NCBI RefSeq assembly: GCF_003610255.1
Contig: NZ_RAPS01000001.1
Coordinates: 4,836,001 to 4,900,000 of the forward strand
DNA from: Streptomyces sp. TLI_171
Lineage (GTDB): Bacteria > Actinomycetota > Actinomycetes > Streptomycetales > Streptomycetaceae
Reading direction: 5' to 3'
Length of the DNA stretch: 64,000 nt
This document shows, piece after piece, positions 53,275 through 61,600 of the stretch. The translations under genes and the position numbers were made by a program. Position 1 is the first letter of the stretch. Each line of letters opens with the position of its first letter. Under the pieces are notes generated by a model that was not told where the DNA came from, searched no databases, and saw only the letters and a list, made by a program, of their open reading frames with translations.

Positions 53275-54393
53275 ATGCCCGTCGAGTTCCTCGGTATCGC
53301 CGCCACCGCGGACGGCTCCGAGACCACCGCCCGCACCACCCACGCCTTCGACCGCGACTACACGCTGCGGCTGGCCCGCGCCCACGAGGACCACGGCTGG
53401 GACCGGGTGCTGTTCGCCTACGGCGCCGGCTCCCCGGAGCCCGCCGCGGCAGCCGCCTACCTGGCCGCCAAGCTGGACCGGCTGCAGATCCTGCTGGCGC
53501 ACCGCCCGAACGTCTCCTACCCGACCTTCGCCGCCAAGACCTTCGCCACCCTGGACCGGATCAGCGACGGCCGGCTGACCGTGCACTTCATCACCGGCGG
53601 CAACGACCACGAGCAGCAGCGCGAGGGCGACTTCCTGCCCAAGGACCGCCGCTACGACCGGACCCGCGAGTACATCGGCATCGTCAAGCGGGCCTGGACC
53701 AGCCGCGAACCCTTCGACCACGAGGGCGAGTTCTACCGCTTCAAGGACTTCGTGTCGGACGTCTTCCCGGTCCAGCAGCCCCGCCCGGACGTCTCGTTCG
53801 GCGGCTCCTCGCCCGCCGCGTTCGCGGCCGGCGGCGCCGAGGCCGACATCTTCGCGCTGTGGGGGGAGCCGCTGGCCCGCACCGCCGAGCAGATCGAGCT
53901 GGTGAAGGCCGCCGCGAAGGCCGCCGGGCGCACCGACGCCCCGCGGATCCAGGTCGCGTTCCGGCCGATCATCGCACCCACCGAGGAACTCGCCTGGGAG
54001 AAGGCGCACCGCACGGTCGCCGCGATCAAGGCCCGCCGGGCGAGCAACGACCTGGTGCGCCGCCGCCTGACGAGCGGTCAGCAGCCGGAGAACACCGGCT
54101 CGCAGCGGCTGCTGGAGATCGCCGAGGCCGGGGAGCGCTACGACCGGGCGCTGTGGACCCCGACCGCCGCCGCCACCGGCGGCGCGGGCAACTCCAACGC
54201 CCTGGTCGGCACGCCCGAGACGGTCGCCCAGGCGCTGCTCGACTACTACGACCTCGGCGTGGACATCCTCTCCGCCCGCGGCTACGACCACATCGGCGAC
54301 GCGATCGACTTCGGCCGGTACGTCATCCCGATCGTCCGGGAGGAGGTGGCCAAGCGCGACGCCGCCAGGGCCGCCGCCGGAGTGGCCGCGTGA
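53275..54393 (+). CDS. LLM-class flavin-dependent monooxygenase, alkanesulfonate-type
   Basis: A 372-residue TIM-barrel FMNH2-dependent oxygenase of the SsuD group, which releases sulfite from organosulfonates. Visible features: EFLGIAATADGSETTA, YTLRLARAHEDHGWDRVLFAYG, LLAHRPNVSYPTFAAKTFATLDRISDGRLTVHFITGG and the SsuD-like RYDRTREYIGIVKRAWTSREPFDHEGEFYRF. The preceding cysteine leader and neighbouring ABC genes support sulfur scavenging. The gene overlaps the GNAT by GTGA. The flavin reductase is not nearby. Confidence 0.88.
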   Translation: MPVEFLGIAATADGSETTARTTHAFDRDYTLRLARAHEDHGWDRVLFAYGAGSPEPAAAAAYLAAKLDRLQILLAHRPNVSYPTFAAKTFATLDRISDGRLTVHFITGGNDHEQQREGDFLPKDRRYDRTREYIGIVKRAWTSREPFDHEGEFYRFKDFVSDVFPVQQPRPDVSFGGSSPAAFAAGGAEADIFALWGEPLARTAEQIELVKAAAKAAGRTDAPRIQVAFRPIIAPTEELAWEKAHRTVAAIKARRASNDLVRRRLTSGQQPENTGSQRLLEIAEAGERYDRALWTPTAAATGGAGNSNALVGTPETVAQALLDYYDLGVDILSARGYDHIGDAIDFGRYVIPIVREEVAKRDAARAAAGVAA

Positions 54394-54890
54394 CCGCGCT
54401 GACGGTGGCGCGGGCGGTGCTCGGCGACCGGCTCACCGAACCGCTGGTCCGCGAGCTCACCCACGAGTACGTCACCCGCTACGGCCCCGGCGGCCAGGAG
54501 GAGATGGCCCGGTACGGCGCCGAGGAGTTCGCCCCGCCGGACGGCCTGCTCCTGCTGCTGCTGCGCGACGGCGAACCGGTGGCGGGCGGCGCCTACCGCC
54601 GCTACGACCGGGACACCGCCGAGCTGAAGCGGATGTGGACCGCCGCCGGCCACCGCCGCCAGGGCCTGGGCCGCCGGGTGCTGGCCGAACTGGAGGCCGC
54701 CGCCGCGACGGCCGGCTACCGGCGGATCTTCCTGACCACCGGCCCGCTCCAGCCCGAGGCCAAGGGCCTCTACCTGGCGGCCGGCTACACCCCCCTGTTC
54801 GACCTCGACGAGCAGCCGGCGGAGTTCCGCCCGCTGCCGTTCGAGAAGCACCTGGCCGCCCCGCAGGCCGGAAAGGCACCGACCCGATGA
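54390..54890 (+). CDS. GNAT family N-acetyltransferase
   Basis: A 166-residue acetyltransferase with the CoA loop RRQGLGRRVLAELEAAAATAGYRRIFLTTGPLQPEAKGLYLAAGYTPL near 88-135 (key residues Q/RxGxG and the Tyr). GTG 54390 overlaps the monooxygenase stop, and the stop overlaps the next ATG, so it is translated within the operon. In a sulfur block it may acetylate a cysteine derivative or another amine-bearing organosulfur compound before or after cleavage; substrate unproven. Confidence 0.85.
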   Translation: MTALTVARAVLGDRLTEPLVRELTHEYVTRYGPGGQEEMARYGAEEFAPPDGLLLLLLRDGEPVAGGAYRRYDRDTAELKRMWTAAGHRRQGLGRRVLAELEAAAATAGYRRIFLTTGPLQPEAKGLYLAAGYTPLFDLDEQPAEFRPLPFEKHLAAPQAGKAPTR

Positions 54891-55813
54891 AGCGCCACCT
54901 CCCCGTCGCCCTGGCCGCCGTAGCCGCGCTGGCGCTGGCCGGCTGCGGCTCCGACCCGGCGACCACCGTGCAGGCCGCACCGGTCGGCATCCAGCCCTCC
55001 CAGGACGCGCTCTCCGGGGTGCAGAAGAACGACGCGGCGGCGGCCCTGCTGCCCGCCGACGTCCGGGCCGCCGGAGTGATCAAGCTCGGTGGCGCGGTCG
55101 GCACCCCGCCCGGCGCGTACTACCCCGACCCGGCCAAGCACGAGCTCGCCGGCCTGGACGTGGACCTGGTCAACGGCGTGGCCAAGGTGCTGGGCGTCCG
55201 CGTGGAGCGCGAGGACGCCGCGTTCGAGACCATCCTGCCCGCGCTCGGCAGCGGCAAGTACGACGTCGGCACCGGCAACTTCGGGGTCACCGCGGCCCGG
55301 CTGAAGACCATCGACTTCGTCACCTACATCGACGACGGCCAGGGCTTCGCGGTGCGCGCCGACAACACCGCGCTGAACAGCGTCACCGACCTCACCCAGC
55401 TCTGCGGCCTGACCATCGGCACCGGCGCCGGCACCACCTTCGAGGCCACCCTGAACGCCAAGAAGGACGTCTGCGCGCAGGCCGGCAAGAAGCCGTACGA
55501 GGTGAAGGTGTTCTCCGAGAACGGCGCCGTGGTGACCGGCCTCCAGCAGGGCCGGCTGGACGTGGTGATGTCGACCATCAACGGCCTGCGCTACCAGGCC
55601 GCCCAGCCGAACTCGCACACCCGCTTCATCGGCGAGTACCACCGCCTCGACGTGGGCTTCGCGTTCAAGAAGGGTTCGGCGCTCACCCCCGCCTTCCAGG
55701 CCGCCGTCAACCAGCTGATCAAGGACGGCAGTTACCAGAAGATCCTGGCCAAGTGGGGCACCGCCGACTCGGCGATCACCGAATCCCTGATCAACCCGCC
55801 CGAGCACCCCTGA
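54887..55813 (+). CDS. Amino-acid/organosulfur-binding lipoprotein
   Basis: A 308-residue SBP_bac_3 lipoprotein (lipobox LALAGCGSD, Cys20). Fold segments: VIKLGGAVGTPPGAYYPDPAKHELAGLDVDLVNGVAKVLG, GKYDVGTGNFGVTAARLKTIDFVTY and LCGLTIGTGAGTTFEATLNAKKD. ATG 54887 overlaps the GNAT stop. Receptor for the permease and ATPase downstream. Confidence 0.9.
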   Translation: MKRHLPVALAAVAALALAGCGSDPATTVQAAPVGIQPSQDALSGVQKNDAAAALLPADVRAAGVIKLGGAVGTPPGAYYPDPAKHELAGLDVDLVNGVAKVLGVRVEREDAAFETILPALGSGKYDVGTGNFGVTAARLKTIDFVTYIDDGQGFAVRADNTALNSVTDLTQLCGLTIGTGAGTTFEATLNAKKDVCAQAGKKPYEVKVFSENGAVVTGLQQGRLDVVMSTINGLRYQAAQPNSHTRFIGEYHRLDVGFAFKKGSALTPAFQAAVNQLIKDGSYQKILAKWGTADSAITESLINPPEHP

Positions 55814-55827
55814 CCTGGGAGCCCCCG

Positions 55828-56775
55828 ATGACTGCGACCGTCCCCGAATCCTCCCTGACCCACCGACAACCCGCCTTGCCCGCCGAACAGTTGACCATCG
55901 TCCCGCACCGCCGCCCGTGGCGGCTGGTGGCCGGCCTGGCCGCGCTGGTGCTGGTCGCCCAGTTCGCCCACGGGCTGGCGGTCAACCCCGGCTGGGACTG
56001 GCCGACCTTCCGCGCCTTCGTGTTCTCCGACAGCATCCTGCGCGCCGTCGGCGTCACCCTCCAACTCACCGCCTACGGAACGGTGCTGGGCTTCGCGCTC
56101 GGTGCGGTGATCGCCGCGCTGCGGCTGTCCGGCAGCCCGATCCTGCGCACCATCGCGTGGACGTACGTGTGGGCGTTCCGCTCGATCCCGCTGATCGTCC
56201 AGCTGGTGTTCTGGTTCAACCTCGCCTACCTGTACAAGCGGATCGGGATCGGCATCCCGTTCGGCCCGAGCTTCGTCTCCTTCGGCACCATGGACCTGCT
56301 CGGCGCCCTCGGCGCGGCCGTGCTCGGCCTCGCCCTGCACCAGGCCGCTTACGCCGCCGAGATCATCCGCGGCGGAGTGCTCGCGGTGGACGCCGGACAG
56401 CTCGAAGCGGCCGCCGCACTCGGCATCCCGCGGCTGCGGCAGGCCTGGCGGATCGTGCTGCCGCAGGCCATGCGAGGCATCCTGCCGAACGCCGCCAACG
56501 AGGTGATCTCGCTGTTCAAGGGCACCTCGATCGTCTACGTGATGGCGATCGGCGAGCTCTTCTACCAGGTGCAGGTGATCTACGGCCGGACCGGCCGGGT
56601 GGTGCCGCTGCTGCTGGTCGCCACCGTCTGGTACGTGCTGCTGACCACCGCGCTGTCCGCGGTCCAGTTCTGGGTCGAGCGCTACTTCGCCCGCGGCAGC
56701 GAGCGCAACCCCCCGCCCACCCCCTGGCAGCGCCTGCGCGCCGCCGTCACCGAACTCCAGGAGAGGCGAGCATGA
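55828..56775 (+). CDS. Amino-acid-type ABC transporter permease
   Basis: A 315-residue permease of the HisM/GlnP family with TWAYVWAFRSIPLIVQLVFWFNLAYLYK-like residues and EAA loop VDAGQLEAAAALGIPRLRQAWRIVLPQAMRG. It lies 14 bp after the binding protein; its stop overlaps the ATPase start (ATGA). Cytoplasmic-membrane channel of the importer. Confidence 0.92.
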   Translation: MTATVPESSLTHRQPALPAEQLTIVPHRRPWRLVAGLAALVLVAQFAHGLAVNPGWDWPTFRAFVFSDSILRAVGVTLQLTAYGTVLGFALGAVIAALRLSGSPILRTIAWTYVWAFRSIPLIVQLVFWFNLAYLYKRIGIGIPFGPSFVSFGTMDLLGALGAAVLGLALHQAAYAAEIIRGGVLAVDAGQLEAAAALGIPRLRQAWRIVLPQAMRGILPNAANEVISLFKGTSIVYVMAIGELFYQVQVIYGRTGRVVPLLLVATVWYVLLTTALSAVQFWVERYFARGSERNPPPTPWQRLRAAVTELQERRA

Positions 56776-57548
56776 GCGCCACCGACACCGCCGCGATGGT
56801 CGAAGTACGCGGCGTGCACAAGCGGTTCGGACGGCTGGAGGTGCTGCGCGGCATCGACCTCGACGTCCGGGCGGGCACCGTGACGGTGGTGCTCGGCCCG
56901 TCCGGCTCCGGGAAGTCCACCCTGCTGCGGGCGGTCAACCACCTGGAGAAGCTCGACCAGGGCTACGTCCGGGTGGACGGCGAGCTGATCGGCTACCGGC
57001 GCACCGGCGACAAGCTGCGCGAACTGCCCGAACGCGAGGTGCTCAAACAGCGCACCCGGCTCGGCTTCGTGTTCCAGAACTTCAACCTGTTCCCGCACCT
57101 GACGGTGCTGGAGAACGTCACCGAGGCGCCGGTCGGCGCGCTCGGAGTCCCCAAGGAGAAGGCCCGGGCCCGCGCCCTGGATCTGCTGGAGCGGGTGGGC
57201 CTGGCCGACAAGGCCGGGGAGTACCCGCGCCGGCTCTCCGGCGGCCAGCAGCAGCGGGTGGCCATCGCCCGGGCGCTCGCCCTGGAACCCAAGGTGCTGC
57301 TGTTCGACGAGCCGACCTCCGCGCTCGACCCCGAACTGGTCGGCGAGGTCCTGGACGTGATCAAGGACCTGGCCCGCACCGGCACCACGATGATCGTCGT
57401 CACCCACGAGATCGGCTTCGCCCGCGAGGTCGCCGACACCGTGGTGTTCATGGACGGCGGCGTGGTGGTCGAACAGGGCCCGCCCGCCCAGGTGCTGGAC
57501 GCCCCGCAGCACGAGCGCACCCGCGCCTTCCTCGCCAAGGTCCTCTGA
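56772..57548 (+). CDS. Amino-acid-type ABC transporter ATP-binding protein
   Basis: A 258-residue GlnQ-type ATPase: Walker A GPSGSGKST near 45-53, Q-loop VFQNFNLFPHL, signature LSGGQQQRVAIARAL, Walker B VLLFDEPTSALDPE, H-switch VVTHEIG. It carries the same YRRTGDKLRELPERE insertion as the ATPase at 18848. It is the only ATPase in the block and presumably serves both permeases. Confidence 0.93.
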   Translation: MSATDTAAMVEVRGVHKRFGRLEVLRGIDLDVRAGTVTVVLGPSGSGKSTLLRAVNHLEKLDQGYVRVDGELIGYRRTGDKLRELPEREVLKQRTRLGFVFQNFNLFPHLTVLENVTEAPVGALGVPKEKARARALDLLERVGLADKAGEYPRRLSGGQQQRVAIARALALEPKVLLFDEPTSALDPELVGEVLDVIKDLARTGTTMIVVTHEIGFAREVADTVVFMDGGVVVEQGPPAQVLDAPQHERTRAFLAKVL

Positions 57549-57578
57549 ATTCCCCTTTTCGATCAAGGAGTTGCCGTC

Positions 57579-58568
57579 ATGCCCGTCACCCGCCGCGCCC
57601 TCGCCCCCGCCGCCGTCGCGCTCGCCGCCACCCTGCTGCTCGCCGCCTGCGGCTCCGGCGGCAACGCCGCCGCGGACCTCGCCGGCGGCAACAAGGCCGG
57701 CACGGCGCCGAACGGCGCCACGATCAACCTGACGCCGCAGCAGAACCGCGTCACCACCGCCAAGGTCGACGCGATCGCCGCACTCGTCCCCGAGGAGGTC
57801 CGCCGAAGAGGCACCCTCCAGGTCGCGGCGAGCGTCGGCTCCGTCCCACCGCTCGGCTTCTACGCGACCGACGACAAGACCGTCATCGGCACCGAGCCCG
57901 ACATCGCCTACCTGGTCGGCGACGTGCTCGGCCTGAAGGTCGAGCTCAACCCGGTCTCCTGGGAGAACGTCTTCGTCGGCCTGGACAGCGGCAAGTACGA
58001 CGTCGGCATCACCAACGTCACCGTCACCGAGGCGCGCAAGGAGAAGTACGACTTCGCCACCTACCGGCTCGACATCCTCGGCTTCGAGGCCAAGAAGGGC
58101 GGCAGCTGGAAGGTGACCGGCCCCGCCGACGTCGCCGGGCACGTGATCGGCGTGTCCTCCGGCACCAACCAGGAGAAGCTGCTGCTCGCCTGGAACGACG
58201 CCAACGTCAAGGCTGGGCTCAAGCCGGTGGACGTGAAGTACTACCAGAACTCCTCCGACTACTACCTGGCCCTCGGCTCCGGCCGGATCGACGCCTGGCT
58301 CGGCCCCAACCCGTCCGGCGCCTTCCACGCGGCGCAGACCGGCGAGACCGAGATCATCGGCACCTACTCGGGCGCCGGCGACACCGTGCTCGGCAAGATC
58401 GCCGCCACCACCAAGAAGGACAACGGGCTGGTCAAGGCGCTCAACGAAGCCCTCAACGAGACCATCAAGAACGGTAGTTACGGCCAGGTGCTGAAGCGCT
58501 GGGGCCTGGACAACGAGGCGGTGAAGACCTCCGAGATCAACCCGCCCGGCCTGCCCAAGACCAACTGA
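57579..58568 (+). CDS. Second binding lipoprotein of the sulfur/amino-acid block
   Basis: A 329-residue SBP_bac_3 lipoprotein (lipobox LLLAACGSG) with TLQVAASVGSVPPLGFYATDDKT, GTEPDIAYLVGDVLGLKVEL, DVGITNVTVTEARKEKYDFATY and a long region with SSDYYLALGSGRIDAWLGP, suggesting ligand preference different from the binding protein at 54887. AAGGAG lies 10 nt before the ATG, 30 bp after the ATPase. Confidence 0.9.
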   Translation: MPVTRRALAPAAVALAATLLLAACGSGGNAAADLAGGNKAGTAPNGATINLTPQQNRVTTAKVDAIAALVPEEVRRRGTLQVAASVGSVPPLGFYATDDKTVIGTEPDIAYLVGDVLGLKVELNPVSWENVFVGLDSGKYDVGITNVTVTEARKEKYDFATYRLDILGFEAKKGGSWKVTGPADVAGHVIGVSSGTNQEKLLLAWNDANVKAGLKPVDVKYYQNSSDYYLALGSGRIDAWLGPNPSGAFHAAQTGETEIIGTYSGAGDTVLGKIAATTKKDNGLVKALNEALNETIKNGSYGQVLKRWGLDNEAVKTSEINPPGLPKTN

Positions 58569-58590
58569 CCCCCGCGGCGCACCGGCCGAA

Positions 58591-58621
58591 GCGCATCCCT
58601 CACCAGCCGTGCGGGATGCGC
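58591..58621. terminator. Terminator shared by convergent operons
   Basis: GCGCATCCC (58591-58599) pairs with GGGATGCGC (58613-58621), straddling the stop codon of the minus-strand radical SAM gene and 22 bp past the plus-strand stop. Confidence 0.65.
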
Positions 58622-59448
58622 TCCAGCACGCCGCCCGCGAACACGTCGTACAGCGGCAGCGGCTCCAGGTGCACATAGCCGATGTGGCAGTCGCACTCGC
58701 CCAACGGGCAGACCCGGGGCCGCAGTTGTTCCCGGTACGAGCCGTCGTACAGATTGCCCAGCGGCGGCCGGACGAAATGGCAGCGGCGCACCGTGCCGTC
58801 CCCGTCCACCGACACCACGCTCTCCCCGGTCCGGCAGGGCAGGCCCGCACTGCGGTGCGGGTGGCGGCTGTAGCCGAACAGCGGGTCCAGCTCCGTCCAC
58901 CGTGCCGCCTCCGGGTCGGTGTAGCTGTGCCCGTCGGCCGCGTTCACCCACAGGTAGACCGTCGGCGGCAGCGCCGCGCGCAGCCGCCGGGCCGCCGCCA
59001 GGTGCTCCGGCTGCCCGACCACGCCGACGCTGAACCGCACGCCCAGCGCGGTCAGTTCGGCGCACTTGGCGAGGAAGCGCTGCTCGGTCACCTGCCCCGG
59101 GTGGTAGGTCACCCAGAGCGCGAGCCTCGACAGGTCCGCCTCCGCCAGCCAGCCGGTGCGGCAGCTGGCGTTGGTCTGGATCGCCACCCGCTGCACGTGC
59201 GGCAGCCGGCTCAGCTCCACCATCGCCCGCCGGTACCAGGACCGCACCAGGCCCTCGCCCCAGGGTGTGAACAGCACCGACAGCGGCCCGTGCCGGTACG
59301 TCGCGGCCCAGCCGGTGAACCGCTCCAGCGCCGCCCGGTCGGTGCGCAGCAGTTCCGGGGTGTCGCGCCGCTTGGCGAACGGGCAGTACGGGCAGTCGTA
59401 GTCGCAGGAGGACAGCGGCCCCCGGTAGAGGATCGTCAGCGGGTTCAC
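58600..59448 (-). CDS. STM4011 family radical SAM protein
   Basis: A 282-residue radical SAM enzyme, last gene of the five-gene operon. The 4Fe-4S site is CDYDCPYC (C15, C19, C22; C-X3-C-X2-C) near the N-terminus, followed by a partial TIM barrel with LFTPWGEGLVRSWYRRAM and AIQTNASCRTGWL. The C-terminal part has several further cysteines (LPCRTGE, RRCHF, RVCPLGECDCHIG) like a SPASM/twitch auxiliary cluster. GTG 59448 overlaps the upstream stop (GTGA). Family identity is from memory of STM4011; reaction unknown. Confidence 0.8.
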   Translation of the reverse strand: MNPLTILYRGPLSSCDYDCPYCPFAKRRDTPELLRTDRAALERFTGWAATYRHGPLSVLFTPWGEGLVRSWYRRAMVELSRLPHVQRVAIQTNASCRTGWLAEADLSRLALWVTYHPGQVTEQRFLAKCAELTALGVRFSVGVVGQPEHLAAARRLRAALPPTVYLWVNAADGHSYTDPEAARWTELDPLFGYSRHPHRSAGLPCRTGESVVSVDGDGTVRRCHFVRPPLGNLYDGSYREQLRPRVCPLGECDCHIGYVHLEPLPLYDVFAGGVLERIPHGW

Positions 59449-60764
59449 TTCGGCCGGTACTCCGTCATGTTGGCGCGCACCTCGGCCGAGAACAGCCGCG
59501 GCCCCACCGCGTCCGACCAGGCCAGGCCCTCGGCGCTGAGCCGCAGGCGGCCCGGGTCCGTCCCGGTCAGCCAGCCGCGCGCGGCGAACCCGGACAGCTC
59601 GGCCGGGAAGTCCTGCCACGGCGTGCTGCCGAAGCGCCGGCGGTAGCCCGCCAGGTCGACGCCCTCGCCCTGCAGCAGGGACTGCACCAGGTGCCGGCGG
59701 CGGGCCTCCTCGCCGGTCATCTCCCAGCCCAGCTCGGCGCGGGAGAAGTCCGGGGCGGCCACGTACTCGTCGATGATCCTCCGGACCTCCCGGGCGTCCA
59801 CCGCGTAGTCGAAGGAGTAGTGCAGCTTCGAGGTGTACGAGCGCGCCCCGCAGCCCAGGCCCACCATGCCGTCGGTCTGGCAGGCGTACTCGCCCGCGCT
59901 CGCGGTGGCCGCGCCGGTCCGGCGGAACATCCGCATCGACACCTGCTGGTACCCCTCGGCCAGCAGGTGGTCGCGGCCGGCCCGGTAGAGCGCGAGCCGC
60001 TGCGCGTCCCACTCGGGGGAGGACCCCTCGGCGGAGTGCCGGCCGAGGCCGGTCAGCGGCCGGACGTACAGCGGGTACAGGTACAGCTCCTCCGGCTGCC
60101 AAGCCAGCGCCGCGTCCAGGGACGTGATCCAGCTGGCGGCCGTCTGGCCCTCGATGCCGTAGATCAGGTCGATGTTCAGCACCGGGAACCCGGCGTCCCT
60201 GACCCGGCCGAGCGCCGCCTCCACCGCCGCGCGCTTCTGCGGGCGCACCGCCGCCTTGGCCTCCTCGTCCAGGAAGGACTGCACGCCCAGGCTCAGCCGG
60301 GTCGTGCCGCGCTCGGCGAGCACCCGCAGCCGGTCCGCCGTCGCGGTGTCCGGGGAGGCCTCCACGGAGAGCGGGACCGCCCGGAGGTCCACGCCCATCC
60401 GCTGCTCGGCGATGTCGCACAGTCGCGCCAGCTCACCCGCCGTCAGGTAGGTGGGCGTCCCGCCGCCGAACGCGGCCAGCGCGAACCCGGCGTCCGCGGC
60501 CAGCGCCTCCCGGACCTGCCCGGCCTGCCGCTCCAGCGCGTCCAGGTAGGCGGTGGTCAGGCCCTCGGGGCTGCCGATCCGGGTGAACAGGTTGCAGAAC
60601 CCGCAGCGCACCTCGCAGAACGGGACGTGCAGGTACAGCGAGAGCGCGTCCTGCTTCTCGCCGCTCCACAGCTCGCTCAGCGGCGGGCGGTCCGGCAGCG
60701 GCCGGTACGCCGTCTTGTGCGGGTACGCGTAGACGTAGCTCTGGTACGGGGACTGACCGGTCAT
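59445..60764 (-). CDS. STM4012 family radical SAM protein (HemW-like)
   Basis: A 439-residue radical SAM protein similar in layout to coproporphyrinogen dehydrogenase/HemW. SAM cluster HVPFCEVRCGFC uses C50, C54 and C57; then AAFGGGTPTYLTAGEL, PLSVEASPDTATADRLRVL, RLSLGVQSFLDEE and a HemN-like C-terminal domain. STM4012 proteins are distinct from haem enzymes and occur with STM4011, 4013 and 4014. ATG 60764 overlaps the upstream stop. Confidence 0.85.
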   Translation of the reverse strand: MTGQSPYQSYVYAYPHKTAYRPLPDRPPLSELWSGEKQDALSLYLHVPFCEVRCGFCNLFTRIGSPEGLTTAYLDALERQAGQVREALAADAGFALAAFGGGTPTYLTAGELARLCDIAEQRMGVDLRAVPLSVEASPDTATADRLRVLAERGTTRLSLGVQSFLDEEAKAAVRPQKRAAVEAALGRVRDAGFPVLNIDLIYGIEGQTAASWITSLDAALAWQPEELYLYPLYVRPLTGLGRHSAEGSSPEWDAQRLALYRAGRDHLLAEGYQQVSMRMFRRTGAATASAGEYACQTDGMVGLGCGARSYTSKLHYSFDYAVDAREVRRIIDEYVAAPDFSRAELGWEMTGEEARRRHLVQSLLQGEGVDLAGYRRRFGSTPWQDFPAELSGFAARGWLTGTDPGRLRLSAEGLAWSDAVGPRLFSAEVRANMTEYRPK

Positions 60765-61600
60765 CGCAGCTCCTCGGCCGCCGGGAGGGTGAAGTGCGCG
60801 TACGGGACGGTCCACACCACCTCGTGGCCGATCCGGTGGCCGGTGTAGCCGTCCTCGCCGTACGCCGTCCCGTGGTCCGAGCAGACGATCGCGAAGCACG
60901 GCCGGCGCGCGCTCATCGCCGCGAACAGCCGCCCGATGTGCGCGTCCACGTACTCCAGCGCGGCGGCGTGCGTCTCCCGGGTGTCACCGGCCTCCCGGGT
61001 CGCTCCGGGCAGGTGGAACCAGTTCGGCTGGTGCAGGGCGGAGACGTTGACGAACAGGAAGAGTGGCTGCTCGGGCGGCTGTTCGGCCGCGACGCGTTCG
61101 GCCACCGCCACCTGGGACTCGAAGGAGGTGGGCGAGGGTACGCCCGTCTCCGGTGTCCAGTGGCTCTCCTGGAAGAGGTTCGGCAGGACGGAGCCCAGCG
61201 GGCCCTGCTTGTTGAAGAAGCCGACGCCGCCGATGCAGACCGTCCGGTAGCCGGCCGCCGCCAGGGCGGTCGGGAGGTCGGGCGCGTCGAACACCCAGGT
61301 GCGGGACCCGGTGGTCTCCGAACCGGCGAAGCGCGCCGCGAACAGCCGCGGATGCGGCCCGTCCGGGGCGGCCGGGGTCGGCAGGAACCCGGCCAGGATC
61401 GCCTGGTGCGCGGCGTACGTGAAGCTGCCGGGGGAGTGGCGCCGCTCCCAGCCGTCGGGCGGGAGCACCCGCGCGAGGTTCGGCAGGCGGCCGGCGGCGA
61501 GCAGCTCCGCGGCGACGTCGAAGCGGAGGGTGTCGAGGGTGACCAGCAGGAGATCGTGCGAACCGACGATCTCGTTCATGTCGGGTATCAGATGCTGCAT
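60761..61600 (-). CDS. STM4013 family sulfatase/phosphatase-superfamily protein
   Basis: A 279-residue alkaline-phosphatase-superfamily member. Metal ligands are suggested by VTLDTLRFD (D23, D28) and CSDHGTAYGEDGYTGHRIGHE. The formylglycine C/S-X-P-X-R motif of sulfatases is absent; the equivalent segment reads SPGSFTYAAHQAILAG with Ser/Thr candidates, so a phosphatase or phosphotransferase is more likely than a sulfatase. No signal peptide: cytoplasmic. It overlaps the ATP-grasp-like gene by 13 bp. Confidence 0.8.
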   Translation of the reverse strand: MQHLIPDMNEIVGSHDLLLVTLDTLRFDVAAELLAAGRLPNLARVLPPDGWERRHSPGSFTYAAHQAILAGFLPTPAAPDGPHPRLFAARFAGSETTGSRTWVFDAPDLPTALAAAGYRTVCIGGVGFFNKQGPLGSVLPNLFQESHWTPETGVPSPTSFESQVAVAERVAAEQPPEQPLFLFVNVSALHQPNWFHLPGATREAGDTRETHAAALEYVDAHIGRLFAAMSARRPCFAIVCSDHGTAYGEDGYTGHRIGHEVVWTVPYAHFTLPAAEELR

